Shown here one piece after another: positions 1-8,354 of a stretch of DNA of 11,718 nucleotides. The position numbers and the translations under genes were made by a program. The DNA is from CAJBLF01 sp964463255 (lineage in GTDB: Bacteria > Patescibacteriota > Gracilibacteria > Absconditabacterales > Absconditicoccaceae): NCBI GenBank assembly GCA_964463255.1, contig CAYXBC010000056.1, forward strand, positions 1 through 11,718. The letters run 5' to 3'. A model generated the notes under the pieces. It ran no database searches, was not told where the DNA came from, and saw nothing but the letters and a program-made list of their open reading frames with translations. Every line of letters begins with the position of its first letter. Position 1 is the stretch's first letter.

Positions 1-50
1 GATCATAGTGTTACAGATATACATAGTAAATACTTAAAGATAAATACAGG

Positions 51-75
51 TAGGGACTACCGTCCCTATTGTTTT
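51..75 (+). terminator. Terminator-like hairpin at left edge
   Basis: A perfect 7-bp inverted repeat (TAGGGAC / GTCCCTA) with a 4-nt TACC loop is followed by TTGTTTT. It probably ends a gene that lies left of the window. It sits about 56 bases before the promoter of the next gene, so it insulates that promoter. The T-run is interrupted by a G, and it could also act as a bidirectional hairpin. Confidence 0.6.
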
Positions 76-131
76 ATCATATTTTATGCTTTTGTAAAGT
101 GTAACCCTAATTGCAGCAATTATAACAAAAT

Positions 132-160
132 TTGACAAAATCAGAAGAAAAGAGTATAAT
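132..160 (+). promoter_or_regulatory. Sigma70-type promoter, TTGACA-N17-TATAAT
   Basis: A consensus -35 hexamer TTGACA (132-137) and a consensus -10 hexamer TATAAT (155-160) are separated by exactly 17 bases. Transcription would begin near 167, giving a leader of about 24 bases before the ATG at 191. The leader has no Shine-Dalgarno sequence. The promoter should drive the two-gene unit 191-3953. Confidence 0.85.
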
Positions 161-190
161 TAGATATGTTTTTACTCGCTACATCAAAAA

Positions 191-511
191 ATGACTACAG
201 AACAATTACTCCAAAGATTCAAAAAGGCAGATAAGGAGCAAAAACTCATAAAATTGCAGGAGATAATGAAGATGCTCAAAGATACACTTCCTATGATTGA
301 AGATATAGATACGCATCTCAAAAATACATGAACTGCAATTGAAGAATCCACATTAATCACCTACTACAGTATCATCATCAAGAACGCTGAGTATTTGGAG
401 AATAAGAAAATCTCAGAATATGAAGGATTTATGAAGAAGTTGAGAGACAAAGAAACAAAAGCCCAAGAAGCTGAGGACAATTCTTTGGAACATGACCTTA
501 GTAGCATATAA
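191..511 (+). CDS. Small helical protein of unknown function (106 aa)
   Basis: I do not recognise a family. The frame opens at ATG 191, just after a consensus promoter, and runs to TAA; it contains one in-frame TGA, read as Gly (residue 48). The product is highly charged and Lys/Glu-rich and should be almost entirely alpha-helical. It has no signal peptide and no membrane segment. The N-terminal half (LLQRFKKADKEQKLIKLQEI) looks amphipathic, and the C-terminal third could form a short coiled coil. It lies 28 bases upstream of the very large gene at 540 with no terminator between them, so the two are probably co-transcribed. It may be a partner or chaperone of the large protein; that is inference from position only. 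No Shine-Dalgarno is visible. Confidence 0.7.
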
Positions 512-539
512 TCTTTTACTACACTAACACCACTATCCC

Positions 540-3500
540 ATGGCAGTAGAAAAAAAAACTCAAGAGGAGATCAAAGAGATTTCAGGTAAAATCGATTGTA
601 AACGAGAATCCTGAGAGAAACAGAAGATCATCGGTCTAGGAACAAAACTCGAATGATTAAATGCTCCTGAGAAGAAGGATGATATGAAACAATGCAAGGA
701 TTTGCTCTGAGCTCAAAAATTGTGAACTACAGAAAAGACCTTGGATACCTTTCTTCAAAAAGATATCAAAGCATTACTCCAACCGATAAAAGAGGAAATG
801 GATAAGAAATCATCTGATGCAAAAACCTATGAAGCCGTACAAGAGTTTACCAAAGAGATAGCACAAAAATTAACAGAAATTTGTTGAACCAATACAGATA
901 AGGTTGCTCTGTTACAGGTATATATAAATGCTATAAATGATGTAAACGGAAAGCATGCTGTCATACCGTACAATGCAGCCAAATATCAGTATGCTGAAGG
1001 AGAAGAGAAAAGACTGTTTGTCGATGGATTCTTAGGGCCACATACCTACAACGCATTACGGTTAGCTGCATTTGGTGAAGAATTACCGCAAATAAAAAAG
1101 GGTCCAGATACTTGATACATAAAAGAAGACGGAACGGTATACCTTCCATGAGTCGATGGTAAATACAAGCCATATCTTGTGGATAAATCTTGATATAGTG
1201 TAGAATGAGGGAAAGAGAAAGAACTGCCAATCGATTATCAAAGGCTAAATCTTTGTCTCGAATTCTATGAAATATGGAAAGAATGAGCAGTAAGTATGGG
1301 GAATTCTCGTAACAAGCTAAACTCTTCCCGATTCAGAAATGAAGGGAAAATGATCAAAGACAAAATTACTGACATGGATACTCTGATAAGCGATTATGCG
1401 AAATTAATGAATGATGGGACATATAAACCAGAAAATCTAAATAATCTCTATACTGCTTTGTTTGATAAGATGTATGAAGCGGAGGATATAGAAGACGTCC
1501 TATGAGAGTGAGACGTCAAGAAGATAGAACAGATAGTCAAAAATTTCCAAGACCCCAAAGAATATAAAGCCAAGGAATTGGACATTTTAGATATTAGCAG
1601 AAGAAAACTAGGGGATGCTATCCTAGATAGTATCTGATTCGAGTGATGAGGAAATTCAGAATGAGTCAAAGCAAAGCTTCTGGAGAGGATTTTGGAGAGA
1701 AACGATTTCTCAAATATAGGTCAAATACTCGCAGATGCAAAGACCATACAGCTCATAAAGGCAGGCACTAAACGGACTGCGGAATTGATGAAGAAGATGA
1801 AGGAATGATCGATTTCAGACAAATATGCGACAGAGATAGTGAAAGAGATAAACAAGAAATATACGGAGATACAGACCAAGAACACCAAGAACAAAGAGCA
1901 ATATATCGCTCTCATCGCCAGCCAGGCGAAAGATGCGTCAGACCAAGAGAAGTTGATAGCGGCATGGAATGATGAAGCCGAAAAAGAAGGGTCTTGAAGA
2001 GTCATAGTCACGGATCGGACCGATTATCTTGGAACGGCTGCCGACGCCATGGTAGAAGAATCCACCAATGCTGCGACCTTATTGTTGTTGCAGGGACTGA
2101 TGGTAGAAGCCAAAATCAGGCAGATGATAGATGCGTGAGATGCTGCTGCCAATGACAAGGATATCGCGATGATGAAGGATATCGTAGGAATAGGATTCCG
2201 GGATATATCAGATGAGAATCTGGATTATGCAGTAGAAGCAGGACAGACGATCGCATTGTCGGTAGTGACCATGGGAGCATGAGGTATCGCAGCAAGACTT
2301 GCGTTAGCTGCTGCGAAAATTGGATCTACGGCTATAAAGGCGACAAAGCGATGAACCAGGATAGTGGCATGAGCGAAAAAATTATCTGAAGGAGGAAGAT
2401 TGGCGAGATGAGCATATAAATCTGCGAAAGTCGCTAAACGGTGATTCAGCACCGCTTTTGAATGAGCGGCGTTCTATGAATGATCCAATCTTGCGACAAA
2501 TATCGTGCTTCCAGATAGAACCCTCTTTGAAAATGCAGACAATCGGAGAGAGCTTGCAAAAACTGCAGCATTCGTCGGTGTACTCAAGTGAATTTGAACA
2601 GGTCTCGCAAAACTCAATCTAGGAACTACAGCAAAGACATTGATAAATACAAATGGATTGAAAATAGGGATGCCAAAATCATTGCTCCCTAAAGCTATTT
2701 TTGAAAATGCGTGAAAGATGTTGGTACAGGGATGAATTCTGACGACAACAAGCCAGACGGTAGAAGTGATATTTGGTTGAGATTTCCATCCTACATGGGA
2801 GGAATTTATCCAAGCATGTATGCTTTCTAGAGTCATGGATGGCGCAGGAAAATTAAAAGACGTAAAAAAGCTAGAGATCAAAAAGACGGATAGATGAATC
2901 GAAGTCAAACCTGTAGTAGAGAAGACTTGACCAGAGAAGAAAGTGAAGAAAGAATTGACCGCAGAAGAGAAAGCGGAATATGATTCCTTGAAGGCTGATA
3001 AGAGAGCATATCTGGAGAAACAGGCAGAGATAACCAAAAAGATGAAGGAGATCAGGGAATCCGGTAGCTACAAAGAGAAATTGACCAAGGATCTGGATGC
3101 GTTGAGAAAGGGCACAAAGCCTATCCAGGAAGAGATATCTGCATTGGAGAAGAGGATAGCGAACCACAAGGAAGAGCTGGCGAGATTGCAGGATCTGGCA
3201 GACAAAAACAAGTTATGAGTGCATATCTCCGAAGCGGAAGCGAAGAGATTCATCGAAGAGCACAAGCAATCCATCGCTGAACTTGAAGCGAAGCTCGGTG
3301 AAAAACAAAAACTTCTGGAAGCGGCAAACAAGGATCCGATAGCTATCGAGAAGAAGTTGCAAGAGATAGAAGCTAAGCAGAAGCCTATCCAGGAAGAGAT
3401 ATCTGCATTGGAGAAGAGGATAGCGAACCACAAGGAAGAGCTGGCGAGATTGCAGGATCTGGCATACAAAAACAAGTTATGAGGGCATATCTCCGAAGCG

Positions 3501-3953
3501 GAAGCGAAGAGATTCATCGAAGAGCACAAGCAATCCATCGCTGAATTGGAGAAGCAGATCGCTGACAAGAAAGGGAAATTATTGGATATTGAAAGGGAAT
3601 TCGCGAATAAGGATATCAGGAATCTGAGATTGGATTGGTTGTATGAAGCAAGGCATGTCGACAATATCAACGTCCTCTTGAAAGATCTGATGATCAAAAG
3701 CAAACCTTTCGAATCAAAAGCTGAGATGCAGGAATCGATAAAGAAGAGCAATTCCAAATTGAAAACCTGACTCATCATAGCCGGAATAGTGGGAGGAACT
3801 CTCGTGGCGTACAAAGTCGTGAAATGAAACGAATCAAAGGAGAGCGAAGTGAAGCTGGAAGAAGTCGATCCAGCAAAAGTATCCAATGAAGATTTAGTAG
3901 ATAAGTGAGTGCAGCAGAATGTGGATTGATGAATAGAACCGATAGTAAAATAA
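540..3953 (+). CDS. 1137-residue protein: PG-binding-like motif, coiled coil, C-terminal membrane segment
   Basis: One frame runs from ATG 540 to TAA 3951 when TGA is read as Gly (about 40 in-frame TGAs); in the standard code it would be shattered. The N-terminus is charged and has no signal peptide. Residues about 120-181 resemble a PG_binding_1 domain: VALLQ at 122, then VDGFLGPHTYNAL at 161-173, matching the family pattern LQ...VDGxxGPxTxxAL. Residues about 560-605 and 676-770 are Gly/Ala-rich and hydrophobic. Residues about 800-1060 are Lys/Glu-rich with coiled-coil character and contain a 55-residue segment present twice. Residues 1077-1091 (GLIIAGIVGGTLVAY) form a short membrane-like segment, followed by an acidic tail of about 45 residues. 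A cell-envelope or surface-linked structural protein is plausible, but the function is unknown. A polymorphic-toxin-like architecture is another possibility, although no toxin domain is visible. Confidence 0.82.
3117..3281 (+). repeat. Internal direct repeat, copy 1 (165 bp)
   Basis: First copy of a near-identical in-frame repeat in the coiled-coil part of the large gene. Copy 2 begins 264 bases downstream at 3381. I see only two base differences between the copies (GAC/TAC and GTG/GGG codons). The repeat encodes about 55 residues including KPIQEEISALEKRIANHKEE. A 99-base unique stretch separates the copies. Confidence 0.9.
3381..3545 (+). repeat. Internal direct repeat, copy 2 (165 bp)
   Basis: Second copy of the 165-bp repeat that starts at 3117. 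The 264-base offset equals 88 codons, so the reading frame is kept. Near-identity at DNA level, including silent positions, points to recent duplication or gene conversion rather than slow divergence of coiled-coil heptads. After this copy the sequence diverges (LEKQIADKKGK instead of LEAKLGEKQK). Confidence 0.9.
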
Positions 3954-4015
3954 GGAGGACATCCGACTACACAGACAAACTCTTTGAAAGAAGAGTCTGT
4001 TTGTGATAGATGTAT

Positions 4016-4039
4016 CGAGGATCCTCACCTCGTTTTTTT
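4016..4039 (+). terminator. Rho-independent terminator of the large gene
   Basis: CGAGG (4016-4020) pairs with CCTCG (4028-4032) across a 7-base loop and is followed by seven Ts (4033-4039). It lies 63 bases after the stop of the large gene. A second, imperfect hairpin (about 3971-4003, ACTCTT / AAGAGT core) precedes it. Confidence 0.75.
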
Positions 4040-4081
4040 GCTTGCTTGAGACCTAGCTTCTGCCTTTCCTTTTCCAAAAAC

Positions 4082-4109
4082 AAAAAAATGCTACGGAAGA
4101 CCGCAGCAT
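4082..4109 (-). terminator. Rho-independent terminator of the minus-strand gene at 4128
   Basis: On the minus strand, ATGCT-G-CGG and CCG-T-AGCAT pair around a TCTT loop with one mismatch (plus-strand positions 4088-4109), followed by seven Ts (plus-strand A-run 4082-4088). It lies about 20 bases after the stop codon at 4128. It faces the terminator at 4016, as expected between convergent genes. Confidence 0.75.
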
Positions 4110-4127
4110 ATACCATAACAATGTGCA

Positions 4128-4562
4128 TTATGCCTTGCTCCTGATGAGAGCAGCTAGCAGTTCGCTGGATTCCCAGGAGTGCAGATGGTCGAAGAAGTAG
4201 ACAAATGGCTTATCTTTCCATCTAAGGCGGACTGCCGGGATATATTCGCTATGCTGGATATGGAGATCAACGAGAATTGTTTTGATGCCTTTGGGAGCGA
4301 GTTCCTGCTTCCAGAAATGATATCCTGCGAAAATCCGGAGATTATCATGGGATGCTTGCTTATCGGAGAAGGGGAAATCCAGATACCCGATATAGAAAGG
4401 ATACATGACGACGATATCGACGCCTGAATGTACGAATTCCTGAGCATCGGTCAGCGCTGATACGCCGTGATGGTAATACCGCGATCCTAAGATTTCTGAG
4501 GTATTCTCGAAAGCCCATGATATCGTGCTTGAAGAAGCGATGTAGAGGATATTGTTTTTCAT
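4128..4562 (-). CDS. Unrecognised 144-residue protein, possible degenerate receiver-like fold
   Basis: The gene has an ATG at 4562, a TAA stop, its own promoter upstream (4590-4617) and its own terminator (4082-4109), so it is a monocistronic unit. I do not recognise the family. The order of predicted strands and helices (NILYIASS, then a helix, HHGVSALTDAQEFVHSG, then VDIVVMYPFY) is faintly like a two-component receiver domain, but the phospho-acceptor Asp expected in the third strand is absent (Met-Tyr there), so phosphorylation would not be expected. It is rich in His, Trp, Tyr and Phe, with no signal peptide or membrane segment. All six glycines are GGN and no TGA occurs inside, unlike most neighbours; this could be chance in a short gene or could hint at a different origin. 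The receiver resemblance is speculative. Confidence 0.7.
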   Translation of the reverse strand: MKNNILYIASSSTISWAFENTSEILGSRYYHHGVSALTDAQEFVHSGVDIVVMYPFYIGYLDFPFSDKQASHDNLRIFAGYHFWKQELAPKGIKTILVDLHIQHSEYIPAVRLRWKDKPFVYFFDHLHSWESSELLAALIRSKA

Positions 4563-4589
4563 AATGGTGTTTTTTTATTTCTGATATAT

Positions 4590-4617
4590 AGTATATTTAA
4601 GTAAAGATAAATGTCAA
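4590..4617 (-). promoter_or_regulatory. Sigma70-type promoter for the gene at 4128-4562
   Basis: On the minus strand, TTGACA (plus 4612-4617) and TATACT (plus 4590-4595) are separated by 16 bases. The predicted start lies about 20 bases upstream of the ATG at 4562. The -35 is consensus and the -10 matches five of six. Confidence 0.75.
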
Positions 4618-4623
4618 GATAAC

Positions 4624-4646
4624 AAAAAAACTCTTTTTCCAAAGAG
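4624..4646 (-). terminator. Terminator of the ribosomal protein cluster
   Basis: On the minus strand, CTCTTT-GGAA-AAAGAG (plus 4631-4646) is followed by seven Ts (plus A-run 4624-4630). It lies about 70 bases after the rpsI stop and just before the promoter of the next minus-strand gene, so it probably ends the long ribosomal transcript. Confidence 0.7.
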
Positions 4647-4718
4647 CCTTTTGCTATATGATAGATCCATAGATTATTCATTATTCATTGGTCATTGGTA
4701 ATTAGTAATTCAGTATTT

Positions 4719-5141
4719 CTACCTCTTTGACCGAGTTGGTCCTTTTCTCGCCTTTTTCAAACCTGGTTTCTTCCTTTCCTTGACTCTAGGATCTCTTTTG
4801 AGGAGTCCGAATGGTTTCAAGGTCTGTCTGAGTTCTGGATCCCATTCAATCAATGCTCTTGCGAATCCTAGCTTGATAGCATCTGCTTGTCCTGATATTC
4901 CTCATCCGGAGACGACGATTTCTGCGTCGAACTTCTTGAGGTAGTCAGTACCTAGGGTATTGAGTGGAGAAAGCGCAGCTTCGAGAAGATAGAAATTTCC
5001 TCCGAAATATTCCGCCAACGGTTTTTTTGATCCGTTAGAAGTCTTGATGGTGAAACTACCACCTCCGTCACCGAAAAGCTTGACAACAGCAGTCGTCTCT
5101 TTTCTTCTTCCTATAGCATAGGTATACTCTTTTTTAGCCAT
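4719..5141 (-). CDS. rpsI: 30S ribosomal protein S9 (uS9)
   Basis: uS9 of the small ribosomal subunit, 140 residues; its C-terminal tail normally reaches the P-site tRNA. It starts MAKKEYTYAIGRRKETTAVV, which contains the family's GRRKxxxAxV signature, and ends in the typical basic tail ARKGPTRSKR followed by TAG. The in-frame TGA at 4902-4904 falls in VSG-G-GISGQADA, at a glycine that is almost invariant in S9, and is one of the clearest proofs of UGA=Gly here. It follows rplM after 27 bases, the usual rplM-rpsI pair, and is the last gene before the terminator at 4624. No Shine-Dalgarno is visible upstream. Confidence 0.97.
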
Positions 5142-5168
5142 TATGTAGATAAGGTATGATAAAATGTA

Positions 5169-5627
5169 TTATTTCGTGAGTAGGGTCGGTTTGAAGTGAT
5201 CGTATTTGGTAGTAGTTCCGCTAACGAGCTTGAGTCTCTTGATCCTTCTGTCTCTGAGCTTGTTCTTGGAAAGCATACCTCTGACTACTGCAGTGAGTAG
5301 TCTTTCTGGATTCTTCTTCATAACAAGTTCCCAGGTCTGCTGCTTGAGATTACCTTTGTATCCGCTGTAGGCGTACATAAGATTTTCCTGGAGCTTTTTA
5401 CCAGTTACTTTGATTTTGTCGATATTCTCTACGAGAACGAAATCGCCAGCATCTCGGAAATCCGAATAATATGCCTTATGTTTACCCAAGAGAAGATTTG
5501 CAATATCTACACCCAATCTTCAGAGGACTTTGCCGGTCGCATCGATTCTCCACCGTTTTCTATTTTTCTCCATATCAGTCGGTTTGACTCGAAGCGTTTT
5601 ATTGAGATCTTTTTTTGTAAATTCCAT
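5169..5627 (-). CDS. rplM: 50S ribosomal protein L13 (uL13)
   Basis: uL13, an early-assembly protein of the large subunit; 152 residues, close to the family norm. The diagnostic stretch is WRIDATGKVLGRLGVDIANL, matching the L13 pattern W-x-x-(I/V)DA-x-GKVLGRLA. The glycine of LGRL is encoded by TGA (5520-5522), which splits the gene in the standard code. The C-terminal region contains AVVRGMLSKNKLRDRRIKRL, the L13 AVxGMLPKNxLGR region. The start at 5627 is chosen as the first ATG in frame; about 18 extra residues precede the internal Met at residue 19 (DMEKNRKRW), which could be an alternative start. It lies 27 bases after rplQ. Confidence 0.96.
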
Positions 5628-5654
5628 GATACACCGTTTCAAAAATACTAAAAA

Positions 5655-6041
5655 CTATAATAACTTAAGCAATATTTTCTGGACACCATCGCCGACTCTA
5701 AATCCTACTTTGTAATCAGCTACGAAACTTGACGTAGACCCTGATTCAAGATATTTAGGCAAGAGCACATTCAATACTTTTTTTCCTTCATCTTCTCCGA
5801 AGATTCTAGCTTTGATATATCTGATAGACTCTCTTCTGGAATCTTTGGGATCGAGTTTTTTATTCATCCTCATAAGATCAGCGAAGAATGTATCGATCTC
5901 TGATTTGAGTACTTTAGCTCTTTTTGGCGTAGTTGTTGTCTTCCCATTCTTGATGAGATTGGTCAGTAATTGTCTGATGAATATATCCTTTTTTTTAGCT
6001 CCTGTGTGTAAATCGAGCATTTTACTTTTCTGATGTCTCAT
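5655..6041 (-). CDS. rplQ: 50S ribosomal protein L17 (bL17)
   Basis: bL17, a large-subunit protein near the exit tunnel; 128 residues. The N-terminus MRHQKSKMLDLHTGAKKKDI corresponds to the family start MRHxxxGxKLxRxxxHRxA, followed by NLIKNGKTTTTPKRAKVLK, the equivalent of the L17 'L..h..I.TT..RAKE.R' motif. It contains no in-frame TGA, so it is complete in any code. It lies downstream of rpoA, as in most bacteria, with a 67-base gap that is AT-rich and without obvious structure. The next gene, rplM, follows after 27 bases. Confidence 0.95.
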   Translation of the reverse strand: MRHQKSKMLDLHTGAKKKDIFIRQLLTNLIKNGKTTTTPKRAKVLKSEIDTFFADLMRMNKKLDPKDSRRESIRYIKARIFGEDEGKKVLNVLLPKYLESGSTSSFVADYKVGFRVGDGVQKILLKLL

Positions 6042-6108
6042 GATACTGATGCCTAATTAAATTAAAATAATTTCTGATATATACTTTTTTCTGAATTCTC
6101 AATTCCTT

Positions 6109-7104
6109 TTATCCTATCAACGCTTTGTCGATGTTTGCCAATGCACTATTAATCTCATCAATGGCTTTTCTACCGACTCATTTCATAAGCAAGAGTTCGC
6201 CTTTCTTTTTTTTCTCGAGATCCTCGACATAGAGGATGTTATTTTTGATCAATGCATTCCTTGTTCTTTCGCTGAGGGGAAGTGCATCTATTGGCATAGT
6301 CTTGATGCTAGCTTCTTCGTGGAATTTATCTTGGACTCTATCAAGGTCTTCAAGGTCTACGAGGAATGATCTATCAATATAGATGTTTTCGAAGATGAAG
6401 AGTTTAGCGTAGGAAGCAAGTACTTCTCCTGCAAACATCATAACTTCTTTGGGAGATACATCCTTGAACCGTGATCTAATCTCTATAACGAGAAGGTCTT
6501 TGGTAGATCCAGTGAAATCCTCAATAACTTCTTCTACATCGTATTTTATATAGTCTATAATCTTGAATTCATTGTCAATCAAAAGCATATTAGCATCTAC
6601 ATCTTCATCTTTTCTATCGCGAGATCTGAGGTAATCGATGCTATAATATCCGTATCCTTTCTCTATTCTGATATCGATATTGAGTTCGAGTGATGGGTCA
6701 GTGATTTCAAAGAGTGCTACATCACCATTGAGAAGTTCTATCCCTGCAGGTAATTTGATATTGCTTGAGGTATAGATTCCTATCCCTGAGAATCTCTGGG
6801 ATATCCATTGGATATTGTCAGCTTTCTCATCGACTTTGAAACGGAGTGTTTTGAAGTTGAGCATCATATCGATAACGCTTTCCTTGATTCAATCTATTAC
6901 ATGGTATTCGTGATTGACTCATTTGATCTTGAGTCATGTAACGGCTCAACCTATACTGTATCATAAGATAATCCTTCTTAATGCGTTTCCAAGTGTCTGA
7001 CCGAATCCTCTAGGCAAGTATTTCACCTCGAATTTGGTGGTCAACTCGTCTACGCTTGAGACAATAATCTTTGGAGCTCAGATGAACTTTTGTATATCCA
7101 GCAT
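6109..7104 (-). CDS. rpoA: DNA-directed RNA polymerase alpha subunit
   Basis: Alpha subunit, which dimerises to nucleate RNA polymerase assembly; 331 residues, a normal full length. The N-terminal domain has the dimer and assembly signature GFGQTLGNALRR (residues 33-44), followed by GGAVTGLKIKGVNHEYHVIDG, matching the family's GxAVTxxxIxGVxHEF. The C-terminal domain (about residues 265-331) includes LPLSERTRNALIKNNILYVE and LMKGVGRKAIDEI, the alpha-CTD helix-hairpin region that contacts UP elements and activators. Seven in-frame TGAs are read as Gly: six within the first 80 residues and one in the alpha-CTD MK-G-VGRK motif. Apparent starts near 6867 in the standard code are artefacts; the ATG at 7104 restores the conserved N-terminus. 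It lies between rpsD and rplQ, the classical alpha-operon order. Confidence 0.97.
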
Positions 7105-7159
7105 GCAGAGTAATAAAGAGTAAAAGGATTATGTTTTGTTTTATTGAGATGCCTGGTAA

Positions 7160-7780
7160 TTATGCTCTCGCATAGAATTCGATAACTTTCAAGAGATCAG
7201 CTGGTAGACCGATTTCCTTGACTTGAGGTTCGGTGAGGACTTCAACAGTGTTTGCTGCTTTGTCGAGTTTTACCCATGATGGTGTCTTTCCTTTGTTTTC
7301 TGCAGCATTTTGGCTGTAAAGGGCAGAATCCTTTAATTTATCTTTAAGAATAATTTTATCGCCGATATCTACAAATGATGATGAAATATTATGCTTTTTG
7401 CCATTAAGAAGGAAATGTCCGTGATTAACCATCTGTCTTGCCTGCATAATAGTCTTTGCAAGTCATGATCTATAGACAGTTGAATCCATTCTTCTTTCTA
7501 AGAATTGGAAAAGCGCAGTATCATGCGTGATATTTTTGTTCTTGGCATATTTCGCAGCGATATCTTTTACGATCCTTACGAATTGTCTCTCTGAGAGCAT
7601 ATACATTCTCTTGAGCACCTGCTTATTTCTCAGAAGCTTTCCATATTCGGAAGATCTCTGCATATTAGCACCGTGCTGTCCTGGAAGACTCCTGTTCTTT
7701 TTCACGTTATACTTCTTGGATCAGAACAAATCTACCTGTTCTCTCCTGCATAATTTGAATTTAGGTCCCGTATATCTCAT
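7160..7780 (-). CDS. rpsD: 30S ribosomal protein S4 (uS4)
   Basis: uS4, a primary 16S rRNA-binding protein and, in model bacteria, the translational repressor of the alpha operon; 206 residues. The start MRYTGPKFKLCRREQVDLFG is the family's (M)(A/G)RYxGPxxKxxRR pattern, followed by SLPGQHG. The S4 RNA-binding domain is in the C-terminal half: YRSGLAKTIMQARQMVNHGH. Two TGAs are read as Gly, in DLF-G-SKKYN and YRS-G-LAKT. Only one Cys lies near the N-terminus, so this is the zinc-free form. A 55-base gap separates it from rpoA. Confidence 0.96.
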
Positions 7781-7848
7781 TGAAACAAATAATTTAGAAT
7801 TTAAAATTAATAATTAATGATTTGAAATTAGTAATTAGTCATTGAAGT

Positions 7849-8259
7849 TTAGACTCTCTTCTTTCTCTTTCATTGGCATCATCCAAATTGAATAGGTGTA
7901 TTTTCCTTGATGAATGCAATGTCGATAAGTCCTATCTCATTGACCGCTTTGAAGATACCATCTCTTGCAAGACCAGCTCATCTGAAGATGATTCCAATCT
8001 CTTTGAGTCCGAGTCCTTGAGCTTCTTTGAGTATCTGTTTAGTCAAGACTTCTGCAGCATAAGGTGTGCTTTTTTTGCTTCCTTTGTATCAGAGTTTTCC
8101 CGTACCTCCTCCGAGTGCTTTGTTGCCGTTGGCATCAACTAGCGTGAGGATAGTATTGTTGTCGGTAGTCTGGACATGAAGAACTCAGCTATCCAATTTA
8201 ATGTCTTTTTTCTTTTTTGGAGCAGAGGTAGTTGCTTTCGCAGCGATAGGTGTAGCCAT
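7849..8259 (-). CDS. rpsK: 30S ribosomal protein S11 (uS11), with altered C-terminal motif
   Basis: uS11 of the small-subunit platform; 136 residues. Family landmarks are GVLHVQTTDNNTILTLVDANG, GYKGSKKSTPYAAEV, FRGAGLARDG (the usual GPGxGR region) and the C-terminal GGCQGKRKKRV. Five TGAs are read as Gly, two of them in GGCQG. The near-universal PHNGCRPPKxRRV ending is here QFGGCQGKRKKRV, so the Asn of the Asn-Gly pair is replaced by Gly and the Pro-Pro is lost. A Lys-rich N-terminal extension of about 20 residues precedes the core. A 68-base AT-rich spacer separates it from rpsD, and a 95-base structured spacer from rpsM. Confidence 0.95.
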
Positions 8260-8354
8260 AAGTTAATGAATAATGATAAATGAGTTGAGCGTTGTCCCCT
8301 TCGAGGATAAAAAAATTGAAAGGTCCCAGGTAACTGGTCCCTGCTCCCTAGAGG
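8260..8354 (-). other. Structured rpsM-rpsK spacer
   Basis: This is the longest gap inside the infA-to-rpsI run (95 bases). On the minus strand it has CCAG-TTAC-CTGG (plus 8326-8337) flanked by direct copies of the GGGACC word, then an A/T stretch with seven Ts, then CCTC-GAA-GGGG. It could be an attenuator, an internal regulatory site or an RNA-processing point. No protein-binding motif is recognisable, and stems are only 4 bp. Confidence 0.35.

Noticed and set aside
1296..3770. Four separate small plus-strand ORFs inside the large gene
   Set aside because: They are all in the same frame and are parted only by TGA; with TGA as Gly they form one continuous gene from 540 to 3953.
2474..3886. 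Minus-strand ORFs of 187 and 272 codons opposite the large gene
   Set aside because: They are antisense shadows of a Lys/Glu-rich coding frame; the Ser/Phe/Leu-rich products match no family and contain the antisense of the internal repeat.
3953..3958. AGGAGG as the Shine-Dalgarno of another gene
   Set aside because: No start codon follows at a suitable distance and the next 60 bases run into a terminator.
4902..4904. UGA as Trp (code 4) or selenocysteine
   Set aside because: At conserved columns the family residue is Gly, not Trp or Cys, Trp is still TGG here, and the TGAs are far too many for selenocysteine.
6109..7104. rpoA as a frameshifted or truncated pseudogene
   Set aside because: The only breaks are TGA codons at glycine positions; the full 331-residue protein is intact in code 25.
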